A stretch of DNA of 64,000 bases. It comes from JAIPFM01 sp964494325. Its GTDB lineage: Bacteria > Planctomycetota > Phycisphaerae > Sedimentisphaerales > Anaerobacaceae. Shown one piece after another: positions 34,601 to 42,614 of this stretch (within the stretch, counting starts at the first letter, position 1; each line of letters opens with the position of its first letter). Under the pieces are notes generated by a model. The model saw only the letters and a list, made by a program, of their open reading frames with translations. It did not search any database and had not been told where the DNA came from. The DNA lies in the NCBI GenBank assembly GCA_964494325.1, contig CAZBTJ010000001.1, forward strand, positions 1 to 64,000. The letters run 5' to 3'. A program made the translations under genes and the position numbers.

Positions 34601-35314
34601 GCAGTCACGACTTTCGTATACGTCAGCATGCCACCTGATGCTGGCTTGAGAACACTCGGCCAGGACGAGTGGACGCAATTCGAAGCCAATGAAACCCGCA
34701 AAATCAAAGCCGCTGCCAGCTTGGCCACCTCTTTGCCTCGCGTCACGCAGATTGACCCCTCCGTGGGTGGTGAGCAGCAAAAGCTTGCGATCATTGCGAT
34801 CATTCTGTCTCTGTCCGCCATTGTGGGCTATGTCTGGATTCGATTTGGTGACCTACGCTATGGCTTGGCCGCCATTATAGCCCTGGTGCATGACGTCAGC
34901 ATCACACTTGGTGCTGTTACGGCCTGCTTCTATCTGGCCGGAACTGTCCTCGGTGATGCCCTTTTGATCGGTGATTTCAAGATCAATCTGGGCATGATTG
35001 CGGCGTTCCTGACTCTGATCGGATACTCCTTGAACGACACGATTGTGGTATTTGACCGAATCCGCGAAAATAGACACAAAGCACAGTTGACACCTCAAAC
35101 GATTACCAATAGTATTAATCAGACGATCTCGCGAACCTTGATGACCTCTTTTACAACCTTCGTGGTTGTGTTGGTGATGTACATCTTTGGTGGTGAAGGC
35201 CTCAGGGGTTTCACATTTGCAATCGGTTTGGGCGTGATTGTGGGTACTTATTCTTCTATTGCCATTGCAGCCCCAGTGCTGTTGATTGGCACCAAGGGAA
35301 GTAAGAATGCTTGA
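31661..35314 (+). CDS. secDF: Fused protein-export protein SecD-SecF
   Basis: SecDF uses the proton gradient to pull exported proteins across the inner membrane. Here both halves are in one chain of 1217 residues. The SecD part opens with a membrane helix and PGIDLAGGTSLMYEI, then a P1 region interrupted by about 200 extra residues (around 110-330, Glu/Lys-rich and coiled-coil-like), then membrane helices with MSVDANVLIFERIREE. The SecF part starts near residue 740 with YDIEFTGGTAAQLNF, but its periplasmic region is about 280 residues rather than about 100, before helices ending with LIGYSLNDTIVVFDRIRE. Fusions are known in several phyla. The enlarged periplasmic parts are unusual in size. 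Confidence 0.95.
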   Translation: MNKNLLSKIAMIVALVVLAIFTLNPPKFDKLKPGIDLAGGTSLMYEINTEGLESHEKTDLAQRMITVLRRRIDPANIQNLVWRAIGDTRFEIQMPLADAETLIKREAYEEALTAVREKNVSPSMILQSLKKTENDRTADFAKYGQNDPNRMVILETLAKVYEEQKALQIKRDQYQAELATAEVAMTAANINLDLVKEKRVEWSKLPATEQAEAIKPFADPNVIKPYLDTYTLWATAVAPLTDPDPETGINNKFKIAVRELDNLNLTEEQLVAILELPEDSDERTAGTETLKNNFKDRQEQLVAAVTAYDDYRGHRGQLDDPKDLQRMLKGAGILEFRILPQVSSTALNRDEIEYFVESLASKGPSYSSNTEYEWFELESQDLQSINQWANPQGGMAAIVGKFGNKFYVLASNLPSECLLHTPGQKDWKLERAQPSSDRMGRRAIGFSLNDKGAIKFGAMTESNKNRPLCILLDDIAISAPNISTRIDKSGVITGSFTDTDVADMVNKLNAGSLPARLIEQPISVKNIGPSIGESNRDDGVKAGIIGLIVVIVIMAVYYLLAGIIANFALVCNILFVLAIMCVLEATFTLPGIAGIILTIGMSVDANVLIFERIREEQAKGSSLAVSIKNGYERAFRTIFDANVTTFITGAILYWVASEEIKGFAIVLMLGIVCSMFTALFVTRIIFDLLVEKKMIQGKIKMLRLIKEPNINWMGTRPVFFGVSSVLIISGLLVFFTRDSGKYDIEFTGGTAAQLNFKEVQDRDEVEQTLRLAGKAAGSPALETAYVYSVGDTGKEFEVTTTETNKTTATLTIGTDATVDSVIKAIKKASSGDRFSNLRVTAVTAGTFEVVTSQVNQELVKNALTEAFPNAQAITDPTVDEIVTNTIELAFGDDLEKQNDLVLTNLDSVRITEQMAIDNPMLSNSMDGAKITYTLDHPATPEQFNKRIKNLRFKPDMRDLAWYEYPHTLLSEELTTLPKDKAVTTFVYVSMPPDAGLRTLGQDEWTQFEANETRKIKAAASLATSLPRVTQIDPSVGGEQQKLAIIAIILSLSAIVGYVWIRFGDLRYGLAAIIALVHDVSITLGAVTACFYLAGTVLGDALLIGDFKINLGMIAAFLTLIGYSLNDTIVVFDRIRENRHKAQLTPQTITNSINQTISRTLMTSFTTFVVVLVMYIFGGEGLRGFTFAIGLGVIVGTYSSIAIAAPVLLIGTKGSKNA

Positions 35315-35334
35315 CGTATTATGATGCATGTTCA

Positions 35335-35371
35335 AGCCCACAACACCCTGTGTGTTGTGGGCTTTTTTTTT
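35335..35371 (+). terminator. Rho-independent terminator after secDF
   Basis: A 12-base-pair perfect stem (AGCCCACAACAC with GTGTTGTGGGCT) has a 5-base loop and is followed by nine T residues. It lies 20 bases after the secDF stop and separates it from the LysM gene. Confidence 0.93.
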
Positions 35372-35397
35372 ATGGATGAAATTAGGGACCCGGTGCT

Positions 35398-35913
35398 ATG
35401 ATGCAAAAGGATTTTAAAATCGGGCTGATGTTTGGGGCCATTTGCCTCTTGGGCCTGTTAGCCTGGCTGGCCACAAGGGAAAGCTTAAGCACGGACGCAC
35501 GTCTGGCCAGATCTTTTGGACAATCTCAAACTCAACCACCTGCAACCCCGCCAGTCAACCAGGTGCCATCACCACCTGAACAGACACCTGTAAATGAATC
35601 TCCCGTTTCTGACGCAATTATTCAGCCAGTGGTGGTACAAGAAACCACCCCTGAGATCACGCTCGAACCTGCAGAATCTGTCGGTATAGAACCCAATATG
35701 AATTCACCGGAAGATCCGGCCACAGAACCCTCTGGCCCCAAGATCAAAACCAACAGGTTTCATATTGCCCAAAGAGGCGAAACCCTATCTGGCATTTCCC
35801 AAAAACTCTATGGCACATCCAAACTCTGGCCCAAAATACTCCAGGCCAACAGTGAACGCCTGAGCTCACCGGAGAAATTGCAACCTGGCATGTATCTTGT
35901 CATTCCGGATTAA
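35398..35913 (+). CDS. Membrane-anchored LysM-domain protein
   Basis: The N-terminus has one membrane segment (about residues 9-24, GLMFGAICLLGLLAWLA). A Pro/Thr/Glu-rich linker of about 90 residues leads to a C-terminal LysM domain of about 50 residues (HIAQRGETLSGISQKLYG, then NSERLSSPEKLQPGM). LysM binds peptidoglycan sugars, so the protein probably ties the inner membrane to the wall. It follows the secDF terminator, so it may use its own promoter or read-through. The ribosome site is weak. Confidence 0.8.
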   Translation: MMQKDFKIGLMFGAICLLGLLAWLATRESLSTDARLARSFGQSQTQPPATPPVNQVPSPPEQTPVNESPVSDAIIQPVVVQETTPEITLEPAESVGIEPNMNSPEDPATEPSGPKIKTNRFHIAQRGETLSGISQKLYGTSKLWPKILQANSERLSSPEKLQPGMYLVIPD

Positions 35914-35968
35914 ACTCTCTCTCGCTGGATAATCAGGTTGTTGTTGAGGAATTGGCACGTCTGAACAC

Positions 35969-36757
35969 TCAGTCTGCGAAGATGTCTTTTTGCAGAACTC
36001 CGTAGCAATCGAAGCTTTTCCGAGCCGTGAGTTGGACTGCAAGAAAAACGGTGATGGCTGTACCGCACAGAATACTAAGCATAATGGCGATTTGGTACTT
36101 AATGGCAGTATCCGGATTGGCCCCCCCGAGTATCACCCCGGTCATCATGCCAGGTAGAGACACCAAACCAATTGTGGCCATCGTCGCAATGGTTGGGGCC
36201 ATGGCAGCCTGAAAAGCGTCGGCCATGAAGGGACGAGTGGCTTCCTCGCGAGTGGCACCAAAGGCAAGAGTCTGGAGATAGAGTTTTTCATCCTTGCGAA
36301 TGTCCTGATAAAAGCGGCCAATACCAACGATGTTGGCCCTCAGGCAATTACCAAGGATCATACCGCCAATGGGGATGACAAAACGTGCGTCCAATAGATT
36401 CGGTTTCCACAACACGAGCCCCACGAAAACACACAATGGAATCACAATGCCAGCAGTCAATGCACAAAACATGGGCACGGCAAACCGTTTCAGCCGAAAT
36501 CCACATCGACGAATAATGGAAACATCTGCCACAATCAGCATCATGCCCAGCCAGAGCAAATTGACCCAGGGATTGTTGTAGTTGAAGATGACCTGCAGAT
36601 AGAGGCCCACCAGCAAGAGTTGAACGGTCATGCGAACCGCCCCAACAAGCAAAGGCTTCATGAGCCCCACGCCATACCAAAGGATCACAGCTGCGGGAAA
36701 AATGAGCAGGAGATAGGCCAAACTCAATTGAAAGGGGGTAATCTGGACCACATTCAT
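35969..36757 (-). CDS. fetB: ABC transporter permease, FetB (UPF0014) family
   Basis: This 262-residue protein has about seven hydrophobic segments and the family motif LQTLAFGATREEATRPFM, a cytoplasmic loop that contacts the ATPase, plus LVSLPGMMTGVILGGANP. In E. coli FetAB exports iron and helps under oxidative stress; the ion here is inferred. Its start overlaps the fetA stop (ATGA), so the two are coupled. Confidence 0.88.
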   Translation of the reverse strand: MNVVQITPFQLSLAYLLLIFPAAVILWYGVGLMKPLLVGAVRMTVQLLLVGLYLQVIFNYNNPWVNLLWLGMMLIVADVSIIRRCGFRLKRFAVPMFCALTAGIVIPLCVFVGLVLWKPNLLDARFVIPIGGMILGNCLRANIVGIGRFYQDIRKDEKLYLQTLAFGATREEATRPFMADAFQAAMAPTIATMATIGLVSLPGMMTGVILGGANPDTAIKYQIAIMLSILCGTAITVFLAVQLTARKSFDCYGVLQKDIFAD

Positions 36758-37410
36758 AACACAACCTCCTGAGAACAGGCGATGTCTAATGAAATGACAT
36801 GCCCTGCCTTGTCAAAAGCAGTGGTATCATGCGACACCCACACCACAGTCTGATCAGTACGATAAAAATGCTCTGCCACGGCAACCTTACTGATCGCGTC
36901 CAGCGCAGACGTCGGTTCATCCAGCAGAATAATATCACGTTTGAGCAGAATGGCAATGATCAGGGCAATCCGTTGTTTCTGACCACCAGATAGGGTTGCA
37001 ATTTTCTGAGTCAGCAACTCTCTGGACAAGAAGAACTGCTCACACCGGTCCTGAATGTCCTTGTCTGTGGGACGCAGGTGAGTATTGGCTTTGTACGAAA
37101 AAGGCCGAAGCATCGTATCTACCACAGTGCCCGTGCCCAAATCAGGCTCCTGTGTCACATAGGCCATACGTGATCTGATCGCCCCAAGGGTTTCCGGCGT
37201 CAGTGGCTTATCAAAAATAGTGATTTGGCCCGACAAGGGACGGACAAACCCAAGTAAGCAACGCAGCAATGTGGACTTACCAGAACCGGATCGACCCTCG
37301 ATTCTCACCTTGGCCCCTGGTTCCAGCGAGAATGTAACGTCAGTACACAAGGGCTTGTCAAAGCCCAGACAAAGCGCTTGGACATCAATGGCCGGGGACA
37401 CAGATTTCAT
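36754..37410 (-). CDS. fetA: ABC transporter ATPase, FetA type
   Basis: This 218-residue ATPase energises the FetB permease. Walker A is GRSGSGKSTLL, the signature is LSGGQKQRIA, Walker B is IILLDEPTSALD, and the switch His lies in VVWVSHDT. It overlaps the amidase gene upstream and fetB downstream by four bases each, so the three genes form one tightly coupled unit. Confidence 0.9.
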   Translation of the reverse strand: MKSVSPAIDVQALCLGFDKPLCTDVTFSLEPGAKVRIEGRSGSGKSTLLRCLLGFVRPLSGQITIFDKPLTPETLGAIRSRMAYVTQEPDLGTGTVVDTMLRPFSYKANTHLRPTDKDIQDRCEQFFLSRELLTQKIATLSGGQKQRIALIIAILLKRDIILLDEPTSALDAISKVAVAEHFYRTDQTVVWVSHDTTAFDKAGHVISLDIACSQEVVL

Positions 37411-38366
37411 TTGGCAGTCGCTGTAAACTCTTGCACACCATTGGCAATGGCCTTGGCCATCCGTTGCTGGATATTGACATTACGAAGACGTTTGGCTTCC
37501 CACTGATTGGACAGATACCCCATTTCAATCAGCACGGCTGGACAGGTCGTATCCATCAGCACCCTAAACTTGGCCGTTTTCACACCACGATTGTCAATAC
37601 CGGTTTGTGTCAATGTCCCCACAAAGCTCTCCGCAGCCTGACGGGCACGCCAGGAGGCAGAAGGCGCCACATAGGCAGTGTATCCTGTGACAGAAGAGCT
37701 GGCACAAGAATCTGCGTGGAGACTGACAAACAGATCTGGATTGTAACGATTGGCCAACGCACAACGGTCTTCCAGCTCTACAAACACATCATTGTCCCGC
37801 GTCAGAATCGTGCGATAACCCATACGACTGAGCGTGCTGGCCAAGCGTTTGGCCACTTTAAGATTGATATCTTTCTCATAAAAGCCCAAAACACTGACAG
37901 CACCTGGATCTCTACCCCCATGGCCTGGGTCGATCATGATCAGACCTTTTCGATTTGAGCCAGAGAATCTGGGACTGGCCGCAACCACAGGTTCCTGGCT
38001 GAGATGTTCGCCAATACGCGTAACCAGGGAAGCATCCACATAAAAACCCGTGTCATCCTGACGCACCTGCCCCACAGAGCCATATAAACGACCATCCACG
38101 CTAAACTGACTTTCATCATACTTAAACAGCATGACTGTGTTTCGGTTGTTTTTGAGAGTAACCATTGCCACATCTTGACTGGCCACTTTCAAGTTGAGCT
38201 TGGAGGCTAATTGATCCACCGAAATCCAGTTCGAGACCTGGGGTTGGTGATAGACGCCAGATCTGGAAACAGGCCTTGCTGATTGACATCCCACCACAGT
38301 CAAAAGTATAAGCCCTGCCAGAATTAATGATCCATTCGTCTTAAACCTTGTGTTTGATCGTGTCAT
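37407..38366 (-). CDS. N-acetylmuramoyl-L-alanine amidase lipoprotein (Amidase_3)
   Basis: The signal peptide ends in a lipobox (LTVVGC), so the enzyme is probably lipid-anchored facing the periplasm. A 90-residue N-terminal domain (YHQPQVSNWISVDQLASKL) is followed by the zinc amidase domain: MIDPGHGGRDPGAVS with the first His ligand, a Glu in YEKDINLKVAKRL, VSLHADSC with the second His, and the catalytic Glu in VLIEMGYLSN. It cuts the bond between muramic acid and the peptide stem. Its promoter lies so close that the mRNA may be leaderless. It heads an operon with fetA and fetB. Confidence 0.9.
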   Translation of the reverse strand: MTRSNTRFKTNGSLILAGLILLTVVGCQSARPVSRSGVYHQPQVSNWISVDQLASKLNLKVASQDVAMVTLKNNRNTVMLFKYDESQFSVDGRLYGSVGQVRQDDTGFYVDASLVTRIGEHLSQEPVVAASPRFSGSNRKGLIMIDPGHGGRDPGAVSVLGFYEKDINLKVAKRLASTLSRMGYRTILTRDNDVFVELEDRCALANRYNPDLFVSLHADSCASSSVTGYTAYVAPSASWRARQAAESFVGTLTQTGIDNRGVKTAKFRVLMDTTCPAVLIEMGYLSNQWEAKRLRNVNIQQRMAKAIANGVQEFTATAK

Positions 38367-38375
38367 AAGTGCCCC

Positions 38376-38403
38376 ATTATATAGGATCGGTCTGCTGACA
38401 CAA
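38376..38403 (-). promoter_or_regulatory. Sigma-70 promoter of the amidase-fetAB operon
   Basis: On the minus strand, TTGTGT (38398-38403) and TATAAT (38376-38381) are separated by 16 bases. The -10 lies only 9 bases from the ATG at 38366, so the transcript should have almost no leader. Confidence 0.6.
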
Positions 38404-39228
38404 TGCTAAATCAGACGCAATATCATCCTGTTGCCTCTGGTATTTGCCGTGTCGATCCGCATACGACGTATTGCAGACCTGATCACCCTTAAAAAATAGT
38501 ACCTACGCTAATCCTTCGTTGGCATACCGTTTCGCGGGCAATGGCGTTGTATTGGATATTTCCAACACGGCCTGCCCTTCCCACCCCGGCTCAAACAGGG
38601 TTACATTGATCTGCTTTAATGCTCATCGCTGTATTCCTTACAAGCTACCTGACGAAGTCGGCCATTTATGACGTGCTCCGCCAAAAGTGGTTGCGTGTGA
38701 TGGGGCGTCTTTGACCCCAACGTCCGCTTAATTTCCCTGATATTGCTAGCGTGAGGCTGAGGTTTGGCCCAAGTTGTATGAAACTGATATTTTATCCCAT
38801 TTTCTATTTAGAGTCCGATACTTTCATGACTATCAATCCTGATGACAGGGCATTCTGTCAAATCCTGGTACTTACCGAACAGTGCCTTGTTTTCCGTTCC
38901 AATAAGCCGATCCCAGTAGTTCCCGTAAGACATCTGGCAGGTACCATTCGTATCCTGCTGTGCATGCCAAAACAGACAACAATAATGACGGCCCGGAGCA
39001 AAAACCGTCATTTTCTGCATTCAGCCCCTTGCTCCGGGTGATACAATCGTGTACCAATAAGCAATATAGAGGCTTCACGCTGCTGCAAAGCTGCCGATGT
39101 TGGCCTCTGGAAAAGGACACAATTCATGACAATAACGAATAGAGAAACTCTCGCCTTGGCTTGGGCATGGCTATTGATTGGCAAAGCCCTTGGAACAAAA
39201 CCGCATTTGATCAATAGAAAATAAACCC
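38404..39228. other. Long intergenic region, no clear gene (possible degraded gene)
   Basis: Some 825 bases lack a gene I can support. Short frames exist on both strands, but none has a ribosome site together with a protein-like pattern. A minus-strand stretch at 38808-39020 has a faint esterase look (FWHAQQDTN) and could be a remnant. No tRNA or known structured RNA was recognised. Confidence 0.4.
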
Positions 39229-39642
39229 ATGAACAGCTACTCAAACAGACCCAAACCAGAAGGTAAGATCAAACCACCAGGCTATTACTGCCGCGTTTGC
39301 AAGGTCCGTAAACTCAGAGACGAATTTCCTGGCAGGGCGCACAAAGGCCGGGTCTGTCAGGACTGTGCCAAGGTATCAAACAGCGAACGTCTGGGCATTC
39401 AGCACGAAGAGGAGATCTTTCACTTTCTCCGTCAGGCGAGCCTCACACCAAAAACGCGTGAGCGTCTTGAATATCTGGCCCAGTCTAAAAACAAAAAAAC
39501 CAGAGAACTCGCCAAACTCATGCTACAGGTGGCAGACGTTGCCCCCTTCAAAAAGGGCCGCTTCAAACTGCTTGCAGAACTCGCACCGGATTTGCTCACA
39601 AAACTCCAGAACGTCGGCCTGATACCCTCTTATGGAAAGTAG
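39229..39642 (+). CDS. Zinc-ribbon protein, unknown function
   Basis: The 137-residue protein opens with a zinc-ribbon-like element (YYCRVCKVRKLRDEFPG, then VCQDCAKV; two CxxC pairs 17 residues apart). The rest is helical and basic, with no membrane segment. Such proteins are often nucleic-acid- or protein-binding accessories, but no function can be assigned. It stands alone between a long intergenic region and a decayed gene. Confidence 0.6.
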   Translation: MNSYSNRPKPEGKIKPPGYYCRVCKVRKLRDEFPGRAHKGRVCQDCAKVSNSERLGIQHEEEIFHFLRQASLTPKTRERLEYLAQSKNKKTRELAKLMLQVADVAPFKKGRFKLLAELAPDLLTKLQNVGLIPSYGK

Positions 39643-39707
39643 TGTCTGGTTTCTCGTGGGCTGTAGTTGTGGCTTTGCTCCCACAACTACGTGTCATGGG
39701 CAGACGA

Positions 39708-40486
39708 CTATTCTTTCGGAGAAGTCTTGGGCAAGGCATTAGGATCAAACAGGCCAAGTGGGAACTCGGGGTTCTCTTCAATGAGATGGATTCGTACGTC
39801 AGCAAGAAGCGATTGGGCTTCCTTGGTCTTTTTCGCTCTCAAGGCCTTTTCCGCCTTCACAGACAGCACATAGAGCTTCTTGATCCACACACACCAGGTC
39901 TCGGCCTTGGAGAATCGAACGGGATGGGTATGGCCGCTTCGGAGTAGAGCTTCTTGATGGACGCCAGACAGCCCGTACGATACTCCGTCAGGACCTCATC
40001 CAACTTGCCCTGCTCCAGGAGAGAAAGTGTCTTGGGATCACAACGTGCGCCAGACACGGTGCTGTCATTGATCTTGAGATCCAGATCCGTCACATCCTCA
40101 TTGACCACCTGTCTGAATGAGGGATTGTAATTGCCCTGCTGTTTCCAGGCCTCATCCATCAGATACAGTCCCTTTCTGCGTGACTCTTCCCAGGAAAACT
40201 GAACCTCGCTGCCTGGTGCCACATTCACTGAAAAGCAGCCGTTGGCGTCCACAGTCACATCCTTGGTATCCAGATACCGCTGTCCTGTACTGATCAGCAG
40301 ACGCAGACCCATGTGGGGCACAGGCTGGTTCGTGCCCGGGTCAATCACCTTGCCTAACAGTGTGACACTTCCTGCAAAGGTCAGATCCTTCTCCAAATGC
40401 TCACCGGGATTAATTGTAAAGGTCTCTTTTTTGGACAACAAAGACGATCCCGCACGCAGATCATCCGCCTTGGGCTCCCATATCAC
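39708..40486 (-). pseudogene. Frameshifted remnant of a carboxypeptidase-regulatory-like domain protein
   Basis: Two minus-strand frames continue each other. The first (about 40486 down to 39857) reads as an Ig/carboxypeptidase-regulatory-like domain (FAGSVTLLGKVIDPGTNQPV, then DVTVDANGCFSVNVAPG). The second (about 39890 down to 39708) continues as a helical, Lys/Glu-rich tail (KLYVLSVKAEKALRAKK). They join near 39905 if one base is removed in CCAAGGCC, which suggests a frameshift. An in-frame stop lies just upstream of the first part and no ATG or ribosome site is seen, so the 5' end is also lost. A sequencing error is possible but would not explain both defects. Confidence 0.6.
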
Positions 40487-40658
40487 GGCTTCTACCCACT
40501 ATGACGGGATCTGGCCCTAGGCGTTACATTTTTCCTCTTTTTCTCTTAAAAAGCTGGTTTTCGACCTGTATCCGCATCCCAACTTGATAAGCTCTGTTCA
40601 TAACCATAGACCTTCACAGCATTCTGAGATCAAGATCCAGGAATTTTGAGGATAGCAC

Positions 40659-40686
40659 TTGTCCTGCCTGGTCGGGCTCGTATAAT
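40659..40686 (+). promoter_or_regulatory. Sigma-70 promoter of recQ
   Basis: TTGTCC (40659-40664) and TATAAT (40681-40686) are 16 bases apart. The predicted start lies near 40693, which excludes the upstream TTG at 40646 as the recQ start and supports the ATG at 40718. Confidence 0.65.
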
Positions 40687-40717
40687 GATCAACATTGAAT
40701 TTTTGCGAGTTCTAACC

Positions 40718-42547
40718 ATGATCCAATCAATACAAAATACATTGCAGCAATATTGGGGCTACTCAGGGTTTCGTCCTTTACAACAGGAAGCCATGGAAAG
40801 TCTGGCCAAGGGGCGTGACACATTGCTGGTCTTACCCACTGGCGGGGGTAAGTCGTTGTGTTATCAGGCCCCGGCCGTTTGTGCATCAGGACTCGCGGTG
40901 GTCATATCCCCCCTGATCTCTCTCATGAAGGATCAGGTGGACAGCCTCACTGAATGCGGCGTTGCAGCGGCGCGCATTGACAGTTCGCAAACATCGGACG
41001 AACGTCACGAGGTGATGAAACAAGTACACGCCAACACACTTAAACTCCTGTACATGTCCCCTGAACGCCTGGTGTCTAATGGTTTTATGGAAACGCTGAA
41101 GCACGCGAATCTATCATTTGTGGCCATTGATGAGGCCCACTGTGTAAGTATGTGGGGTCATGATTTTCGGCCAGAGTATCGCCAATTGGCCCTGTTGAGA
41201 AAGCACTTTCCTGATGTCGCCATTGGCGCCTATACGGCCACAGCCACGGATCAGGTGCGTAAAGATATAGTCGAACAGCTCGAACTCAAAACGCCCCAGG
41301 TGCTTGTGGGCTCATTCGACCGCCCCAATCTCATCTATTCCATTAAACGCATGTCTGATCGAAACAAACAGGTGCGAAAGGTGATGGACCGCCATAAACA
41401 GGAGTCTGGCATCATCTATTGCATCCGAAGACGAGACGTAAATGAACTCAGCGCACAACTCAATAGCCAGGGGTATAACACGGCGCCTTATCACGCGGGC
41501 TTGCCTGACGAAGAACGTCAAGCCAACCAGGATCGATTCATCAATGAAAAGGTGGATACCATTGTGGCCACCATTGCCTTTGGTATGGGCATCGACAAAT
41601 CCAATGTGCGGTATGTGATCCATACGGGCATGCCCAAGAGTCTGGAAAACTATCAGCAGGAAAGCGGACGCGCCGGACGTGATGATCTGGAGGCAGATTG
41701 CTGCCTACTTTATAGCGGTGGTGATTATGGTGTCTGGAAGAGCCTCATGCGAGACATGGAACCATCCGCTTACGCTGTGGCCATCAAAAAACTCAACAAG
41801 CTCTTTAGTTTCTGCACAGGGGCCACATGCCGCCATCAGGCAATTTTGCAGTACTTTGGCCAGACACTCGAGAAAGATAATTGTCAGGCCTGCGACATTT
41901 GCCTGGGTCAATTGGATCTGATTGATAATGCCCAGGAAATCACTCAAAAGGTTTTATCCTGCGTATTACGGCTTGAACAACGCTACGGCGCTGGCTATAC
42001 CGCCCAGGTGCTCACCGGCTCCAGAGACAAACGTATACTTGAATGTCGCCACGACGAACTCAGCACCTATGGCCTGTTAGCAGACCAGGACAAACGCGTG
42101 GTGCATGACTGGATAGAACAGCTCGTGGGCCAGGGTTTTCTGGCCAAAGAAGGTGAGTATGACACCCTGGGCATCACAGAACTGGGCGTAAAGGGGCTCA
42201 AGGGCGAAAAGATTCCACGCCTGCTCAAACCCACCAAACGCCCCACACGTCAGGCCAAGGTGACCGAAGACTCGTGGGATGGAGTCAACCGTGACCTGTT
42301 TGACAGGCTGCGTGAACTTCGCAGCTCGATCGCCGCCAAAAAGCGGGTTCCCGCCTATGTCGTGTTTGGCGATGCAGCACTGCGTGACATGGCCAGATTG
42401 CGTCCCTCCACCAAAGAGCGTTTCCTGGACGTCAAGGGTGTGGGCCAGAAAAAGGTCAAACAATATGGCAAAGTAGTCTTGGAAGCCATTGCAAGCTATT
42501 GCACAGACAATAACATTACTATGGATATGGAAAACAGTTTTCAGTAA
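40718..42547 (+). CDS. recQ: ATP-dependent DNA helicase RecQ
   Basis: RecQ is a 3'-5' helicase of recombination and repair. Motif I is LPTGGGKSLCYQ, motif II is IDEAHCVSMWGHDFRPEY, and motif VI is ESGRAGRDD. A zinc-binding region (CRHQAILQYFG, then CQACDIC) and a winged-helix region follow. The C-terminal HRDC domain reads LRELRSSIAAKKRVPAYVVF and ends with FLDVKGVGQKKVKQYGK. Length from the ATG is 609, close to E. coli RecQ. The last codons (NSFQ) lie inside the left arm of a heptameric repeat element, so the repeat shapes the C-terminus. Confidence 0.96.
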   Translation: MIQSIQNTLQQYWGYSGFRPLQQEAMESLAKGRDTLLVLPTGGGKSLCYQAPAVCASGLAVVISPLISLMKDQVDSLTECGVAAARIDSSQTSDERHEVMKQVHANTLKLLYMSPERLVSNGFMETLKHANLSFVAIDEAHCVSMWGHDFRPEYRQLALLRKHFPDVAIGAYTATATDQVRKDIVEQLELKTPQVLVGSFDRPNLIYSIKRMSDRNKQVRKVMDRHKQESGIIYCIRRRDVNELSAQLNSQGYNTAPYHAGLPDEERQANQDRFINEKVDTIVATIAFGMGIDKSNVRYVIHTGMPKSLENYQQESGRAGRDDLEADCCLLYSGGDYGVWKSLMRDMEPSAYAVAIKKLNKLFSFCTGATCRHQAILQYFGQTLEKDNCQACDICLGQLDLIDNAQEITQKVLSCVLRLEQRYGAGYTAQVLTGSRDKRILECRHDELSTYGLLADQDKRVVHDWIEQLVGQGFLAKEGEYDTLGITELGVKGLKGEKIPRLLKPTKRPTRQAKVTEDSWDGVNRDLFDRLRELRSSIAAKKRVPAYVVFGDAALRDMARLRPSTKERFLDVKGVGQKKVKQYGKVVLEAIASYCTDNNITMDMENSFQ

Positions 42548-42613
42548 GCAGTTTTCAGCCGGCAGCAGTAACCTGAGAACTGAAAACTAAAAACTGAAAA
42601 CTGAAGACTGACG
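42535..42613 (+). repeat. Heptameric repeat element with inverted arms at the recQ 3' end
   Basis: CAGTTTTCAG occurs at 42535 and 42549, 14 bases (two heptamers) apart. It is followed at 42579-42613 by five 7-base units of ACTGAAA type in the opposite orientation, so the element can fold back on itself. It covers the last recQ codons and stop and ends one base before the next ATG. Confidence 0.75.
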
Positions 42614-42614
42614 T

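Noticed and set aside
38808..39020. Minus-strand 70-residue frame with an esterase-like FWHAQQDTN
   Set aside because: It is too short and lacks a ribosome site and the rest of the domain; at most a remnant.
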